Of a stretch of 64,000 nucleotides of DNA, positions 16,479-26,180 are shown piece after piece (positions within the stretch are counted from its first letter, which is position 1; each line of letters begins with the position of its first letter). The notes under the pieces are model-generated. The model did not search any database. It was not told where the DNA came from and was given only the letters and a program-made list of their open reading frames with translations. This stretch comes from CALOAD01 sp942491415 (GTDB lineage: Bacteria > Cyanobacteriota > Vampirovibrionia > Gastranaerophilales > CALOAD01): the NCBI GenBank assembly GCA_942491415.1, contig CALOAD010000014.1:620001-684000 (forward strand), written 5' to 3'. Made by a program: the position numbers and the translations under genes.

Positions 16479-19115
16479 ATGTCGGATAAAATTATTGCAT
16501 TTCCAAACAAATTAAAACAAAAAGAAACAACTGCTCAAAAACAGTTGCTTAAAAAATACGCAACTATTGTCACTTCTTTATTGAAAAAAGCTTCCTTTAA
16601 AGAACTTAAGCATATTAAACAAACAGACAGCTTAATGGTTTTGTTTTTGGAAAATTTTGGAAGCGAAAAAACAAGTAAACTTATTTCTATTTTAAAATCT
16701 TATATTTATCTATACTGGGAAAACATTACTATAAAGCATGATCACTACTTTTTATCTCAATATTTTAATAATCTAAAAGAGCTCACCCCTGAAAAAATAT
16801 CCGAACTCTTGGAAGTGTCTTATTTATTGCAAGTGAACGATGTTGAAAACATGGAAGTTTTATCAAGGGTTTCAAGACGTTTAAGCGGAAATGAAAGTAT
16901 TTTCAACGCTTATAATATTCAAGATAATTACATAAAACAAATTTTAAAAAAAAGACCCTTTTTCAATCTCGAGGATAAAGTTAAATCTGTGCAAAATGCT
17001 TGCAAAATAAATGATGGCGCTAATGTAATTAAATTTGAAAATGTTTTTTTTAACGCTGAAAAAAACGGAAATATCAATAAACACGCAAATAGCGGCTCGG
17101 GAGAGTCTCGTTCTTTGGGGCTTTTTGTTGATGATATGCAGTTTGTAGACGAGTATGTACTTAATTTTTTTGATTCTAAAAAAAACAGTTTAAAATCTGA
17201 ATTTAAACTAAAAAAGAACAAAGGTTATATGTCCTATGATAAAAATGTGTACGAAAATAAAATGCAAGTTTTGCGTAAAAGAATTATAAGCAAAGGTTTT
17301 TGTGAGCTTATAAGAGCAAAAAACACTTGTAATGAAACAATTGAAGGATCCTTGAAAATATCCTGTAATATAAGAGATATTTTCGAAGTTAGAAGTAAAA
17401 TAGCAGAGGGAAGAAGACAAATAGAATCAAATACATACTCAGATGAAATTGAAATTATCTGTAAATTTGGGTCAGGAAGATCCTATAGCCTGAAGGTAAA
17501 AGCTATTGAATCGCAAAAAACTCTGAAATTTGAATTTTTAAATGACAATACTATTGAGTTAAAATTTTCTATCTCTCCAAAAAGTGAAAAGCGAATAGAG
17601 TTGTTTATTTTACCATCTTTAATAAATCCTCAAAAAGCAAAAAAGAACAAAAATAAAATACTTGATATTGAACATATACAAAAAAAACTTGATAACAAAT
17701 CAGAATCAGCATTCCCTAAAATAAAAATTAAAGGGCAAGTTGCCGGCATGCAAAAAACCATCGATAGATGCCTGTCTGACTTGAATATGCTGATAAATCA
17801 TTTTGAATATGAAGACAAAAACTATAAATATGTATCGGCGGGACTTCCTCGATATTCGGCTTTATTTGGCAGGGATAGTTTAATTTGCGCAATGCAGCTT
17901 TTGCCGATAGCTCCTGATATAGCAAAAGATACTCTAGAACTTTTAGCTTTATTTCAAGGTAAAAGCTTTCAAGATAAACATAAAAATGAAATTGAACAAA
18001 TAATGTCATCTGACTGGGATTATGCACTTAAAAGAGCTTCTTTAAAAGGTTTAAAAGACTTTTATAATCAACGTGAAGAACAAGAGGGCAAAATTCTACA
18101 CGAACTGAGAGTTGGAGAATTTGCATATTCAGGTACCATCCCTCATAGCCCCTATTATGGAACCGTTGATGCAACCCCACTGTGGTTAATATTATTTGCA
18201 GATTATTGTTTATCAATGAATAATTTAAATTTTTGCAAGAGTCTTTTACCTGTGGCAGAACAAGCTTTAAAATGGATTGAAAACAATATACAACACGGGT
18301 ATTTGCGTTTTATAGGCTCGTCTTCATCCAAAATTAAAATTAAAAATCAAGGCTGGAAAGATGCAGGGGATAGCATAAGACACGTAATAAGCCCATTGGG
18401 AAAGCTCACAGATCCCAGCTACCCTATAGCACTAGCAGAAGTTCAGGGTTATGTTTATAGAGCTTATTCATCAATGAGCAACCTATATTATGCACTAGGG
18501 GAAAAACACCTTGCTAGCAACCTAAAAAACAAAGCCGCCAGACTAAAAGAATCCTTTAATAAAGATTTTTGGCTTGATAGATGCGAGTATTTTTCAATGG
18601 CACTTGATTCAAAAAACCAAGCCGTTGAAACCATAACCTCAAATATAGGTCATTGCCTCGCTATGGGCATTATAAACGAAGAAAAACACAAGTTTGTTGA
18701 AAAACGACTTATGAGTGATGAAATGTTTACAGGTTGGGGCATTAGAACCTTAAATTGCTCATCTCCGGCTTTTGATGCTTTAAGCTACCACAACGGTTCT
18801 GTATGGGTTCATGATACAGCTTTTTCAGCACTTGGTCTTTCTTTAGACTCTAAATCAAAAATAGCCAAAGCTCTTTTTGAAACAGCAAGTATGTTTGATG
18901 ATAATAGACTTCCGGAGCTTTTTGGAGGATTTAAAAGAAAATTTTCCGACAGGACTATTCAAATATACCCTGAAGCTTGTTCTCCCCAAGGCTGGGCGTC
19001 AGGATCTCTTTTGTGGTTATTGTTAAATATAATTAGTTACACAAAAGATTCACGTGGGTTTATTTTTAAACAAAATACCTTCCCTGAATGGATTGAAACT
19101 TTTGAAATATCATGA
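16479..19115 (+). CDS. Glycogen debranching / amylo-alpha-1,6-glucosidase-type glycosidase with extra N-terminal domain
   Basis: About 878 residues. The C-terminal half (about 430-860) is an alpha/alpha six-barrel with AGLPRYSALFGRDSLICAMQ, KILHELRVGE, PYYGTVDATPLW and FGGFKRK. This is the signature of bacterial/archaeal amylo-alpha-1,6-glucosidase-like enzymes. A beta-rich GDE N-terminal-type domain (FVDDMQFVDEYVLNFF on, about 215-420) precedes it. The first 200 residues are helical and Lys-rich and I do not recognise them. ATG 16479 is chosen over the in-frame TTG 16470; both have weak ribosome sites. Likely acts on alpha-glucan branches; no signal peptide, so cytoplasmic. Confidence 0.85.
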   Translation: MSDKIIAFPNKLKQKETTAQKQLLKKYATIVTSLLKKASFKELKHIKQTDSLMVLFLENFGSEKTSKLISILKSYIYLYWENITIKHDHYFLSQYFNNLKELTPEKISELLEVSYLLQVNDVENMEVLSRVSRRLSGNESIFNAYNIQDNYIKQILKKRPFFNLEDKVKSVQNACKINDGANVIKFENVFFNAEKNGNINKHANSGSGESRSLGLFVDDMQFVDEYVLNFFDSKKNSLKSEFKLKKNKGYMSYDKNVYENKMQVLRKRIISKGFCELIRAKNTCNETIEGSLKISCNIRDIFEVRSKIAEGRRQIESNTYSDEIEIICKFGSGRSYSLKVKAIESQKTLKFEFLNDNTIELKFSISPKSEKRIELFILPSLINPQKAKKNKNKILDIEHIQKKLDNKSESAFPKIKIKGQVAGMQKTIDRCLSDLNMLINHFEYEDKNYKYVSAGLPRYSALFGRDSLICAMQLLPIAPDIAKDTLELLALFQGKSFQDKHKNEIEQIMSSDWDYALKRASLKGLKDFYNQREEQEGKILHELRVGEFAYSGTIPHSPYYGTVDATPLWLILFADYCLSMNNLNFCKSLLPVAEQALKWIENNIQHGYLRFIGSSSSKIKIKNQGWKDAGDSIRHVISPLGKLTDPSYPIALAEVQGYVYRAYSSMSNLYYALGEKHLASNLKNKAARLKESFNKDFWLDRCEYFSMALDSKNQAVETITSNIGHCLAMGIINEEKHKFVEKRLMSDEMFTGWGIRTLNCSSPAFDALSYHNGSVWVHDTAFSALGLSLDSKSKIAKALFETASMFDDNRLPELFGGFKRKFSDRTIQIYPEACSPQGWASGSLLWLLLNIISYTKDSRGFIFKQNTFPEWIETFEIS

Positions 19116-19189
19116 AGTTAACCATTTGCCCACTACTTTGTTTTTGTTATAAAATTATTTTGTTATAAACATCTTTTAAAGAGGAAAAA

Positions 19190-19294
19190 ATGGACTTTTT
19201 TAGACGAAATCAAAAAGTTATAATTCTAATAATAACAATATCTTTTTTACTTTGGATTCTGGGCGGTTTGTTTTTACCACTGCTAATAGGATAA
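19190..19294 (+). CDS. 34-aa single-pass membrane peptide
   Basis: A short ORF with a good ribosome site (AAAGAGG, 5 nt before ATG). The product starts MDFFRRNQKVIILIITISF, followed by a hydrophobic stretch to residue 33 ending LLIG. The basic FRRNQK followed by a TM resembles the N-terminal anchor of SurA/PpiD-type periplasmic chaperones, but no chaperone domain follows: the frame stops at 19292. It lies between the glycosidase and the M23 gene. It could be a real small membrane protein or the remnant of a lost chaperone gene. Confidence 0.55.
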   Translation: MDFFRRNQKVIILIITISFLLWILGGLFLPLLIG

Positions 19295-19332
19295 AATGTT
19301 TAGTGTTAAAAGTGGGTTAGAGATTATTTGAA

Positions 19333-20502
19333 ATGTCTTTTAGGCGTTTTTTACATAAAAAGTTAATATACATTGCAGTAACCTTTAGTTTGCTTTTGGT
19401 TTCTGCTTTTTTGCTTTCTGAAAAATCTTACGGTGCAATAACACCGGGAAGTGACCCCAGTAATGAACTTATACAACAAATGAATAATATAAAATCCAAA
19501 ATCCAAAGCCTTAAATGGCAAGAAAAAAAAGAAGTAAATAAACTTTATACAAATCAAAAAAAGCTTGAAGACACTAAAAAAAGACTACAAACAACCACTT
19601 TTAAATATAAAAAAGCCAAATCAAAATTAAACAATCTTCAATCAGATCTTAACGAAGCAAAAAAAGATTACAGTCGAGCTGAAAAAGCCTCAGCTGATAG
19701 GATTAAACAAATCTATAAAGGTGAAAGACTAAACCTTCTTCATTTAATAATTAACTCAAAAGATATAAACACATTTTTAGATCGTGTTTATTATCAAAAA
19801 CTAATTTCAAATAAAGACAAAAATTTATTGGACACTATGCGAAATAAAGCTGATAGATTAGAAAATGTCAAAAACAAAGTCGCTTATCAACAAAATAATA
19901 TTTTATATAGTTTAAATAAAATGAATCGTCAAAAAAAGTATATTTCAAAATCTATAAACAATAGTCAATATATGATAAACAAATTAAGAACCGACCGTGC
20001 CACTTATGAACAAGCTCAAATAGAACTTGCAAAACAATCCGGTGAGCTGGCAAAAATGATCACAGAAGATACAACGCCTATAACTGCCATAACACCACCT
20101 CAAGAAAGTAAATTTATAAAACCTGTATCGGGTAGAATTTCTTCAAACTTTGGATGGAGACGACATCCAATTTTTAAAAGTCGAAGTTTTCACTCAGGTG
20201 TTGATATAGCAGGTAGAAACAGATATGCAATCAAAGCAACTAATTCCGGTAAAGTAATTTACTCGGGTTGGTATGGTGGCTATGGAAAAGTTGTAATCCT
20301 TAATCACGGCAACTATAAGGGTAATCCCACCACCAGTCTTTATGCCCATATGTATAAAACAGCGGTAAATGTCGGTGATAAAGTAAAAAAAGGACAAACT
20401 GTAGGATATGAAGGAACCACCGGTTATAGCACAGGTCCTCATTTACATTTTGAAATACGTGTGAAAGGACGTCCTACAAACCCTTTGACCTATATTCAAT
20501 AA
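19333..20502 (+). CDS. EnvC/NlpD-like murein hydrolase activator, M23 peptidase domain
   Basis: 389 residues: signal peptide (TM about 13-30, cleavage near SYGA), a long coiled coil (about 40-255, very Lys/Gln/Asn-rich), and a C-terminal LytM/M23 domain (about 270-385). The domain carries the zinc motif pieces FHSGVDIAG (HxxxD) and SLYAHM, plus the HLHFE motif. All zinc ligands look present, so it could be an active endopeptidase rather than a pure activator. It is expected in the periplasm during cell division and remodelling. Confidence 0.92.
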   Translation: MSFRRFLHKKLIYIAVTFSLLLVSAFLLSEKSYGAITPGSDPSNELIQQMNNIKSKIQSLKWQEKKEVNKLYTNQKKLEDTKKRLQTTTFKYKKAKSKLNNLQSDLNEAKKDYSRAEKASADRIKQIYKGERLNLLHLIINSKDINTFLDRVYYQKLISNKDKNLLDTMRNKADRLENVKNKVAYQQNNILYSLNKMNRQKKYISKSINNSQYMINKLRTDRATYEQAQIELAKQSGELAKMITEDTTPITAITPPQESKFIKPVSGRISSNFGWRRHPIFKSRSFHSGVDIAGRNRYAIKATNSGKVIYSGWYGGYGKVVILNHGNYKGNPTTSLYAHMYKTAVNVGDKVKKGQTVGYEGTTGYSTGPHLHFEIRVKGRPTNPLTYIQ

Positions 20503-20615
20503 TAATCTGACTAAGTTAATTTTATTTAAGTTAACTTAAAACGCTATGGTAAATCATAAGCTTATATTATTTAATAAAGGTTAATGAAAGTGGATTTTAA
20601 TTCGAGTGTTAAAAT

Positions 20616-22340
20616 ATGCCTAAAAAGGTATTTTTATTTATAATATCTGTAATATTTGCTTTATCTCAGATCAATACAGCTTTAACAAAAGAAATTGAAG
20701 ATAATAAGCAAAATTCAAAACAAATAAATGCCAGTGCTTCAATGATGGATTTAAACAGTGAGAAGCTGGAATATTTTCCCGAGGAAAATAAGTTCATAGC
20801 AACAGGAGAAGCCGAAGTATTCGTTCAAAGTAACGGAGCTCGTCTTCGTGCTGAAAAAATCACCTTTGATCCTACAACTCAAATGATGACCGCCGAAAAA
20901 AACGTAAGAATAATAAAACAAGGCTCGGTAATAAAAGGTGATTTCGTAAGAATCGATATGACAAAAGAATCAGCAATTATTGATAACCCCAATACCGTTG
21001 TAGATGTTATAAAAATAAAAGCCAAAACTGCCAATGTTTACGGCAATAATATCGAAGCACTACAAGGAAGTGCAGTGATAAACGAAAAACTAAACTTAAT
21101 GCTCTCTTCTTATAGCGCCAAAAAAGCCCAAAGGCACATATCTTCAAACAACTCATCAACACCAAACAAAAAAAATTCAAATTATCGAATAACAACAAAA
21201 GAAATCATTGTAAAAGGTGAAAAACACCGAAATATAATCACGCTAAAAAACGCTAATATATTTATCGGAAAAATAAAAGTAGCTTATATTCCTGTTCTAG
21301 AGATAACAACCGATAAAGAAATGTCTCAAATAGAGACAATGCTACCTGAAATAGGTCATACAAATCAAATGGGATATTATGCAGGACCTTCCAAGGTTTT
21401 TCACCTGCCCAAAGGTCATACTTTAAAAACATCACCACTCCTTGCTTTTGGCGATGGTGTCGGATACGGTGGATTTGCTCGAATAACTTCACCTTACGGA
21501 CAAACTGAAGTCGGCTACACTTCCACAAAAAAAAACTTTGTGCTTCAAGGTGAAATAGAATTATCTGAAAGCAATAAGATTTCCTACGGCTCAAATGCCT
21601 ATGTTGATGATGGTTTTATGGGAAGGAAAATGCCCGAATACATTGCAGAATTTGTCCATAGAAAAGAATATTTGATTGAAGATATAAATGTATTATTTAC
21701 AAACAGATTATCAGCAGGATACGCCCAAGATTTTAACAGAGACTGGGGAACAGGCAGATATAAAGCTCAAGGTAATTTCCTTACAAAAAACCCTTTATTT
21801 ACCTTTAAAGACCTTGTGGACTTTCGTTTAAATTCTCAATATGATGTAACAATATACGGAACAGGCGATACAACTGCTTTAATAAGAATCGGTCCTTACT
21901 TAAGCTTCGCAACAGACAGGCTTTATATGCATACTGCATATTACCAAAGCGGTCTGCACGGAGAAACGCCCTTTTTCTTTGACAAATATTATTATGGAAA
22001 AAGTAACTGGGTAGTAGGAGGCGAATTCGTTGTAAATAGCAAGCTTACTCTTGGATATTACGGTTCGCTTAACCTGACTAAAGATAATTGGGATGAAGAG
22101 TTATTAGCTGAAAATCAAATTTACACAAAAATAGGACCGGATGATTTTAAATTTCGTATAGGTTATGATACAGTTAGAGAACAGTCGGTTTTTGGAGTTG
22201 ATTTTCTTGTAGGCGCAGAAAAAACAGCTTTAGAGTTTGACAAAATGAAATTAATAAACCCGGGTGAATTAAATAAACCCAAGAAAAAAGATAAAAGACA
22301 AAAAATTAAAATCATTAAACCGCCTGTAGAGGCAATCTAA
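20616..22340 (+). CDS. OstA/LptD-like outer-membrane protein
   Basis: 574 residues with a signal peptide (about 1-25). Residues 45-190 are an OstA/LptA-type beta-jellyroll (SEKLEYFPEENKFIATGEAEVF, cited in pieces; RLRAEKITFDPTTQ). The remainder has alternating beta-strand sequence rich in Tyr, Gly and aromatic strand ends, as expected for a C-terminal beta-barrel. This layout matches LptD-like proteins of cyanobacterial-type diderms (about 570-800 aa). The role would be export of lipopolysaccharide or another glycolipid to the outer leaflet. It precedes accD by 38 bases and may share its transcript. Confidence 0.8.
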   Translation: MPKKVFLFIISVIFALSQINTALTKEIEDNKQNSKQINASASMMDLNSEKLEYFPEENKFIATGEAEVFVQSNGARLRAEKITFDPTTQMMTAEKNVRIIKQGSVIKGDFVRIDMTKESAIIDNPNTVVDVIKIKAKTANVYGNNIEALQGSAVINEKLNLMLSSYSAKKAQRHISSNNSSTPNKKNSNYRITTKEIIVKGEKHRNIITLKNANIFIGKIKVAYIPVLEITTDKEMSQIETMLPEIGHTNQMGYYAGPSKVFHLPKGHTLKTSPLLAFGDGVGYGGFARITSPYGQTEVGYTSTKKNFVLQGEIELSESNKISYGSNAYVDDGFMGRKMPEYIAEFVHRKEYLIEDINVLFTNRLSAGYAQDFNRDWGTGRYKAQGNFLTKNPLFTFKDLVDFRLNSQYDVTIYGTGDTTALIRIGPYLSFATDRLYMHTAYYQSGLHGETPFFFDKYYYGKSNWVVGGEFVVNSKLTLGYYGSLNLTKDNWDEELLAENQIYTKIGPDDFKFRIGYDTVREQSVFGVDFLVGAEKTALEFDKMKLINPGELNKPKKKDKRQKIKIIKPPVEAI

Positions 22341-22378
22341 AACTATAAGTTAAAAATCGAGTAAGAGGAATATATAAA

Positions 22379-23272
22379 ATGACTTTAAAAGATTGGTTTG
22401 CAAAACGAAAAGGACAAAAAATAAAATCATCAATGGTAGAAACTAAAATGACCGGAGATGATTTATGCAAATTATGGTCAAAATGCTTTAACTGCAATGC
22501 AAATCTACCTACAAAAGATCTTGAACGCAATATGATGGTTTGTCCAAATTGTGACTATCACTTTAGAATCAACGCATCAAAAAGAATCGAACAAATAGTA
22601 GATCAAGGAACGTTTGAAGAAATTAACGCTCAAATGGAACCCGCTGATCCACTAGATTTTGTAGATACACAACCTTATAAAGACAGACAGGTTTCATCAA
22701 AGAAAAAAACCGGTTTAAATGAAGCTGTAACAACAGGACTCGGACAAATTGACCGACAAGATATCGCTTTAGCTGTTATGGACTTCGAATATATGGGCGG
22801 AAGTATGGGTAGTGTTGTCGGTGAAAAAATAACAAGACTTATTGAAGAAGGTTTAAAAAGAAAAATCCCTGTTATTGTTTTCACTTCATCAGGCGGAGCC
22901 AGAATGCAAGAGAGCGCATTAAGTCTTATGCAAATGGCTAAAACAAGTTGTGCAGTAGCAAGAATGAACAAAGAAAAACTTCTTTATATGACCGTTTTGA
23001 CAGAACCTACTTTTGGTGGTGTAACCGCAAGTTTTGGAACACTGGGTGACATCATATTAGCGGAACAGGGTGCTCGTATTGGCTTTGCAGGAAGAAGGGT
23101 TATTGAACAAACCATAAGACAAAAACTTCCCGCTGATTTCCAAACAGCTGAATATTTACTAAAATACGGTCAAGTAGATCACGTAAGCAATAGAGAAAAT
23201 CTCAAAAAAGAAATCTCAAAACTTATAAAAATTCATAATATGGCACAAAACAAGCAAAAAGTTAACGTATAA
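22379..23272 (+). CDS. accD: Acetyl-CoA carboxylase carboxyltransferase subunit beta
   Basis: 297 residues, standard AccD length. The N-terminal zinc ribbon is CFNCNANL...CPNCDYHF (C-x2-C/C-x2-C, about residues 38-63). The crotonase-like body has GGSMGSVVGEKITR, SSGGARMQESALSLMQMAK and PTFGGVTASFGTLGDI. It forms the carboxyltransferase with AccA, making malonyl-CoA for fatty-acid synthesis. GAGGAATAT precedes the ATG. accA follows after 23 bases. Confidence 0.97.
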   Translation: MTLKDWFAKRKGQKIKSSMVETKMTGDDLCKLWSKCFNCNANLPTKDLERNMMVCPNCDYHFRINASKRIEQIVDQGTFEEINAQMEPADPLDFVDTQPYKDRQVSSKKKTGLNEAVTTGLGQIDRQDIALAVMDFEYMGGSMGSVVGEKITRLIEEGLKRKIPVIVFTSSGGARMQESALSLMQMAKTSCAVARMNKEKLLYMTVLTEPTFGGVTASFGTLGDIILAEQGARIGFAGRRVIEQTIRQKLPADFQTAEYLLKYGQVDHVSNRENLKKEISKLIKIHNMAQNKQKVNV

Positions 23273-23295
23273 TTGATAGCACAGGTAATTTAATA

Positions 23296-24258
23296 ATGAG
23301 TAAATTAGCACCATTAGAATTTGAAAAAAATATCTATCAAATCGAAGATAAAATAAAAGAACTTCAAAAACTCAGCTCGGAAACAGGTATCGATCTTAGT
23401 AATCAAATAGAGACTCTAACAAAACAGGCTGAAGAATATAAAGAAAAATTATATTCCAACTTATCACCTTCTCAAAAGCTTTTAATTGCAAGGCATTCTA
23501 ACAGACCTACATTTCTGGATTATGTAGCCCTCATCACCGAAGAATGGACTGAAATGCACGGAGATAGGGCAGGTACCGACGATAGAGCTATCATCGGAGG
23601 TGTTGCCATTGTTCGTGGACGTCCTGTAATGCTTATAGGAACACAAAAAGGTAAGACAACCAAAGAAAACCTTCAATATAACTTTGGAATGCCTCAACCT
23701 GAAGGCTATAGAAAAGCTTTAAGACTTTTTTACCACGCAAATAAATTCAATTTACCGATAATAACGCTTATAGATACTCCTGGAGCTTATCCTGGAATCA
23801 AAGCAGAAGAAATGGGACAAGGTATCGCCATTGCTGAAAACCTCAAAGAAATGGCAAAACTGGATGTTCCAATAATTGCCGTTATTACAGGCGAGGGCTG
23901 TTCAGGTGGTGCTCTTGGATTAGCAGTTTCAAACAAAGTTTATATGCTTGAACATTCTTACTATACAGTTATTTCACCTGAGGGTTGTGCCTCTATCCTT
24001 TGGAGAAGTGCGGAGATGGCTAATACAGCAGCAGAAGCGCTTAAAATAACCGTTAGTGATCTTATGAAGCACGATATTGTTGATGGAATGGTAAAAGAAC
24101 CACTAGGCGGTGCTCATTATAATCACGAATTTACAGCTAATTCTTTAGTTGATACTATCTTTAAAGGCTTAGATGAAATGTCAGGAATGACAGGCGATGA
24201 ACTTCAAGAGCATAGATATAATAAATTCCGTAAAATGGGTGTTTTTGTAGAAAGTTAA
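23296..24258 (+). CDS. accA: Acetyl-CoA carboxylase carboxyltransferase subunit alpha
   Basis: 320 residues, full length. An N-terminal helical region (LEFEKNIYQIEDKIKELQKL) leads into the carboxyltransferase fold with GGVAIVRGRPVMLIGTQKG, TLIDTPGAYPGIKAEEMGQG, GEGCSGGALGLAVSNKV and SPEGCASILWR. It pairs with AccD from the gene upstream. No biotin carrier or carboxylase gene is in the window, so accBC lie elsewhere. Confidence 0.97.
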   Translation: MSKLAPLEFEKNIYQIEDKIKELQKLSSETGIDLSNQIETLTKQAEEYKEKLYSNLSPSQKLLIARHSNRPTFLDYVALITEEWTEMHGDRAGTDDRAIIGGVAIVRGRPVMLIGTQKGKTTKENLQYNFGMPQPEGYRKALRLFYHANKFNLPIITLIDTPGAYPGIKAEEMGQGIAIAENLKEMAKLDVPIIAVITGEGCSGGALGLAVSNKVYMLEHSYYTVISPEGCASILWRSAEMANTAAEALKITVSDLMKHDIVDGMVKEPLGGAHYNHEFTANSLVDTIFKGLDEMSGMTGDELQEHRYNKFRKMGVFVES

Positions 24259-24263
24259 ACTAA

Positions 24264-25178
24264 ATGAGCAATCATCTTGAATTAGCTATCAGTATAAATC
24301 CTCTTTGTGCTGAAATAGTATCGGACTTCCTTATTAACGAGCTGAAATGTTCTGGCGTTGTTATGGAAGAAACTGAATATGAAGATTTAAAAATAACCAA
24401 ACAAACCAAAAACCTTGTCAAAGGCTATATTTGGAATAATCCTGATCAAGACCTTTCAACAGCCACTTTGCAAAACCTTTTATGGTCTAAAAAAGCAGAG
24501 TGGAATTCTTTGGGAATTTCTAAAGAAAATCTTGGAAGTTGGAACTTAACAATAACAGAAATACAAGATGAACAATGGGCGCACAGTTGGAAAAAATACT
24601 GGCACCCAATGAAAATAAGTGAAAAAATCGTTATTTGCCCCAGTTGGGAAGAATATGAACTAAAAGAAAACGAAATAAAAATTGAGCTTGACCCGGGGTC
24701 TGCATTTGGAACAGGAACACATCCAACAACACGTCTTTGTGTGAATGCAATGGAAAAATATTTGAATAAAGATGATTCAATAGCAGACGTAGGTTCGGGA
24801 TCAGGAATTTTATCAATTGCAGGTTTAAAATTAGGAGCTAAAAGCGTTATCGGCGTAGATAATGATCCTTCAGTAATTAATGTTTCTATTGAAAATGCTC
24901 AAAAAAATGAACTAAAAGATAAAACAACTTTTTATGAAGGCTCTGCAAAAGATATAAAAGGACAATATGATCTTATTGTATCAAATATACTCGCCCATGT
25001 TTTAATCGATATAATGGACGATCTAAAAGCTCTAATGCACGATGATTCAAATCTTATTTTAAGCGGAATAATTTCCGAAAAAGCTGAAGATGTAATACAA
25101 AAATTACAAGAATGCGGATTAAAACACATCGAAACATTAACTGAAGATAATTGGGTTGCCATAATAGCAGAAAAATAA
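24264..25178 (+). CDS. prmA: Ribosomal protein L11 methyltransferase
   Basis: 304 residues. An N-terminal substrate domain (1-110) contains DEQWAHSWKKYWHP. The class I methyltransferase domain has DPGSAFGTGTHPTTRLC, DVGSGSGILSIAG and SNILAHVL, all typical of PrmA, which trimethylates L11 using SAM. It starts 5 bases after accA and ends the accD-accA-prmA run, closed by a hairpin at 25221. Confidence 0.95.
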   Translation: MSNHLELAISINPLCAEIVSDFLINELKCSGVVMEETEYEDLKITKQTKNLVKGYIWNNPDQDLSTATLQNLLWSKKAEWNSLGISKENLGSWNLTITEIQDEQWAHSWKKYWHPMKISEKIVICPSWEEYELKENEIKIELDPGSAFGTGTHPTTRLCVNAMEKYLNKDDSIADVGSGSGILSIAGLKLGAKSVIGVDNDPSVINVSIENAQKNELKDKTTFYEGSAKDIKGQYDLIVSNILAHVLIDIMDDLKALMHDDSNLILSGIISEKAEDVIQKLQECGLKHIETLTEDNWVAIIAEK

Positions 25179-25220
25179 TGCTGAACCGGGCTAGTACCCA
25201 CCTACTCTTGTAGGCTTATA

Positions 25221-25255
25221 AAAAAACGATTAATAATAGTTTTAATCGATTTTTT
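25221..25255 (+). terminator. Terminator after prmA
   Basis: An A run plus CGATTAA pairs with TTAATCG followed by a T run (7-bp core stem flanked by A/T tracts). A smaller CCTAC-TCTT-GTAGG hairpin sits just before, at 25201-25214. Confidence 0.7.
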
Positions 25256-25281
25256 GCAAGTTAAAGAGTGAGGAATTATGC

Positions 25282-26052
25282 ATGAAAAAACGAGTCTTTT
25301 TGGCGTACCTTCTTTTGGTATTATTAGTCTTCTCTACCCCTTTTAAAGTTTTAGCAGAAGAAAGATCTGAATTAAATAAAACAATTGTCGTAAATAAACG
25401 ACAAAAATACAAATCACTGGCTTTGGCTAGAAACCCTCTTTGCAGTTTTGTAACCTGCGAAGGAACATGTTTTGAAGCAAAGATTGTTGAAGATCTTTAT
25501 GTAGGAAAATGTAACGCTGTTCCTCAAGGAAGTGTTTTAAGAGGCGAAGTTTCTAAGATAGATAAAGCAAGAAGATTTCCCAGCCGAGATGGTGCTGTAC
25601 ACGTTGCAATGAATGAACTCCAACTTCCAAACGGTCAAATAATAAATTTGAAAGCTCGAAAAATTGAAGGTATTGCTTTATCTCCTTATAGAAAAGGCTA
25701 TAAAGAAAAATTTATCGAGAGAACTCCTGTTGCTGTTGCTTATTATGCCATAAGTATTCCTATCGGAGCAGCTACGGACATTGCGGGTGGAGCTGTTTAT
25801 GCAATTGCAACAGGTGGAGCAATGTTAGCCGGTGCCATTACAGGATTCATTGATCCTGATGTAGGAAGGTCAAGATCAAAAACAGCCCTGTACAGAGCTT
25901 GGGATGGAACTCCTATTGGAACAGGTCGAATGATTGTCACCAAAGGTAAAACAGTTGATCTAAAAGAAGGTGATGGAATTATAATGAGATTTGAAGATCA
26001 AACTTTAAGGAAAATCCTTGAATCTCAGGGGTATACATGCAGAGTGGAATAA
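25282..26052 (+). CDS. Secreted protein with a glycine-rich membrane-like segment, function unknown
   Basis: 256 residues with a clear signal peptide (MKKRVFLAYLLLVLLVF, cleavage near VLAEE). Residues 45-75 contain several Cys (NPLCSFVTCEGTCFEA). A conserved-looking block VPQGSVLRGEVSKIDKARR and NGQIINLKARKIEG (about 85-130) resembles the small beta domains seen in secretion-system scaffolds. Residues 160-190 form a Gly/Ala-rich hydrophobic helix (GAATDIAGGAVYAIATGG). I cannot name a family. It is a single-gene unit between two terminators and is predicted to be periplasmic or envelope-associated. Confidence 0.7.
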   Translation: MKKRVFLAYLLLVLLVFSTPFKVLAEERSELNKTIVVNKRQKYKSLALARNPLCSFVTCEGTCFEAKIVEDLYVGKCNAVPQGSVLRGEVSKIDKARRFPSRDGAVHVAMNELQLPNGQIINLKARKIEGIALSPYRKGYKEKFIERTPVAVAYYAISIPIGAATDIAGGAVYAIATGGAMLAGAITGFIDPDVGRSRSKTALYRAWDGTPIGTGRMIVTKGKTVDLKEGDGIIMRFEDQTLRKILESQGYTCRVE

Positions 26053-26078
26053 CTTGAAAAACAGATTTTTTATCATGT

Positions 26079-26112
26079 AATCGGGATAGTTCATAAACGT
26101 CCCGATTTTATT
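26079..26112 (+). terminator. Terminator after the secreted-protein gene
   Basis: AATCGGGA (26079-26086) pairs with TCCCGATT (26100-26107), followed by TTATTTT. It lies between two convergent genes. Confidence 0.75.
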
Positions 26113-26180
26113 TTGCAAAAATACTGATAAAAATTTAAGTTGTATGAAAATAAACTATAGCAAAACGTCAAAATCCATTA

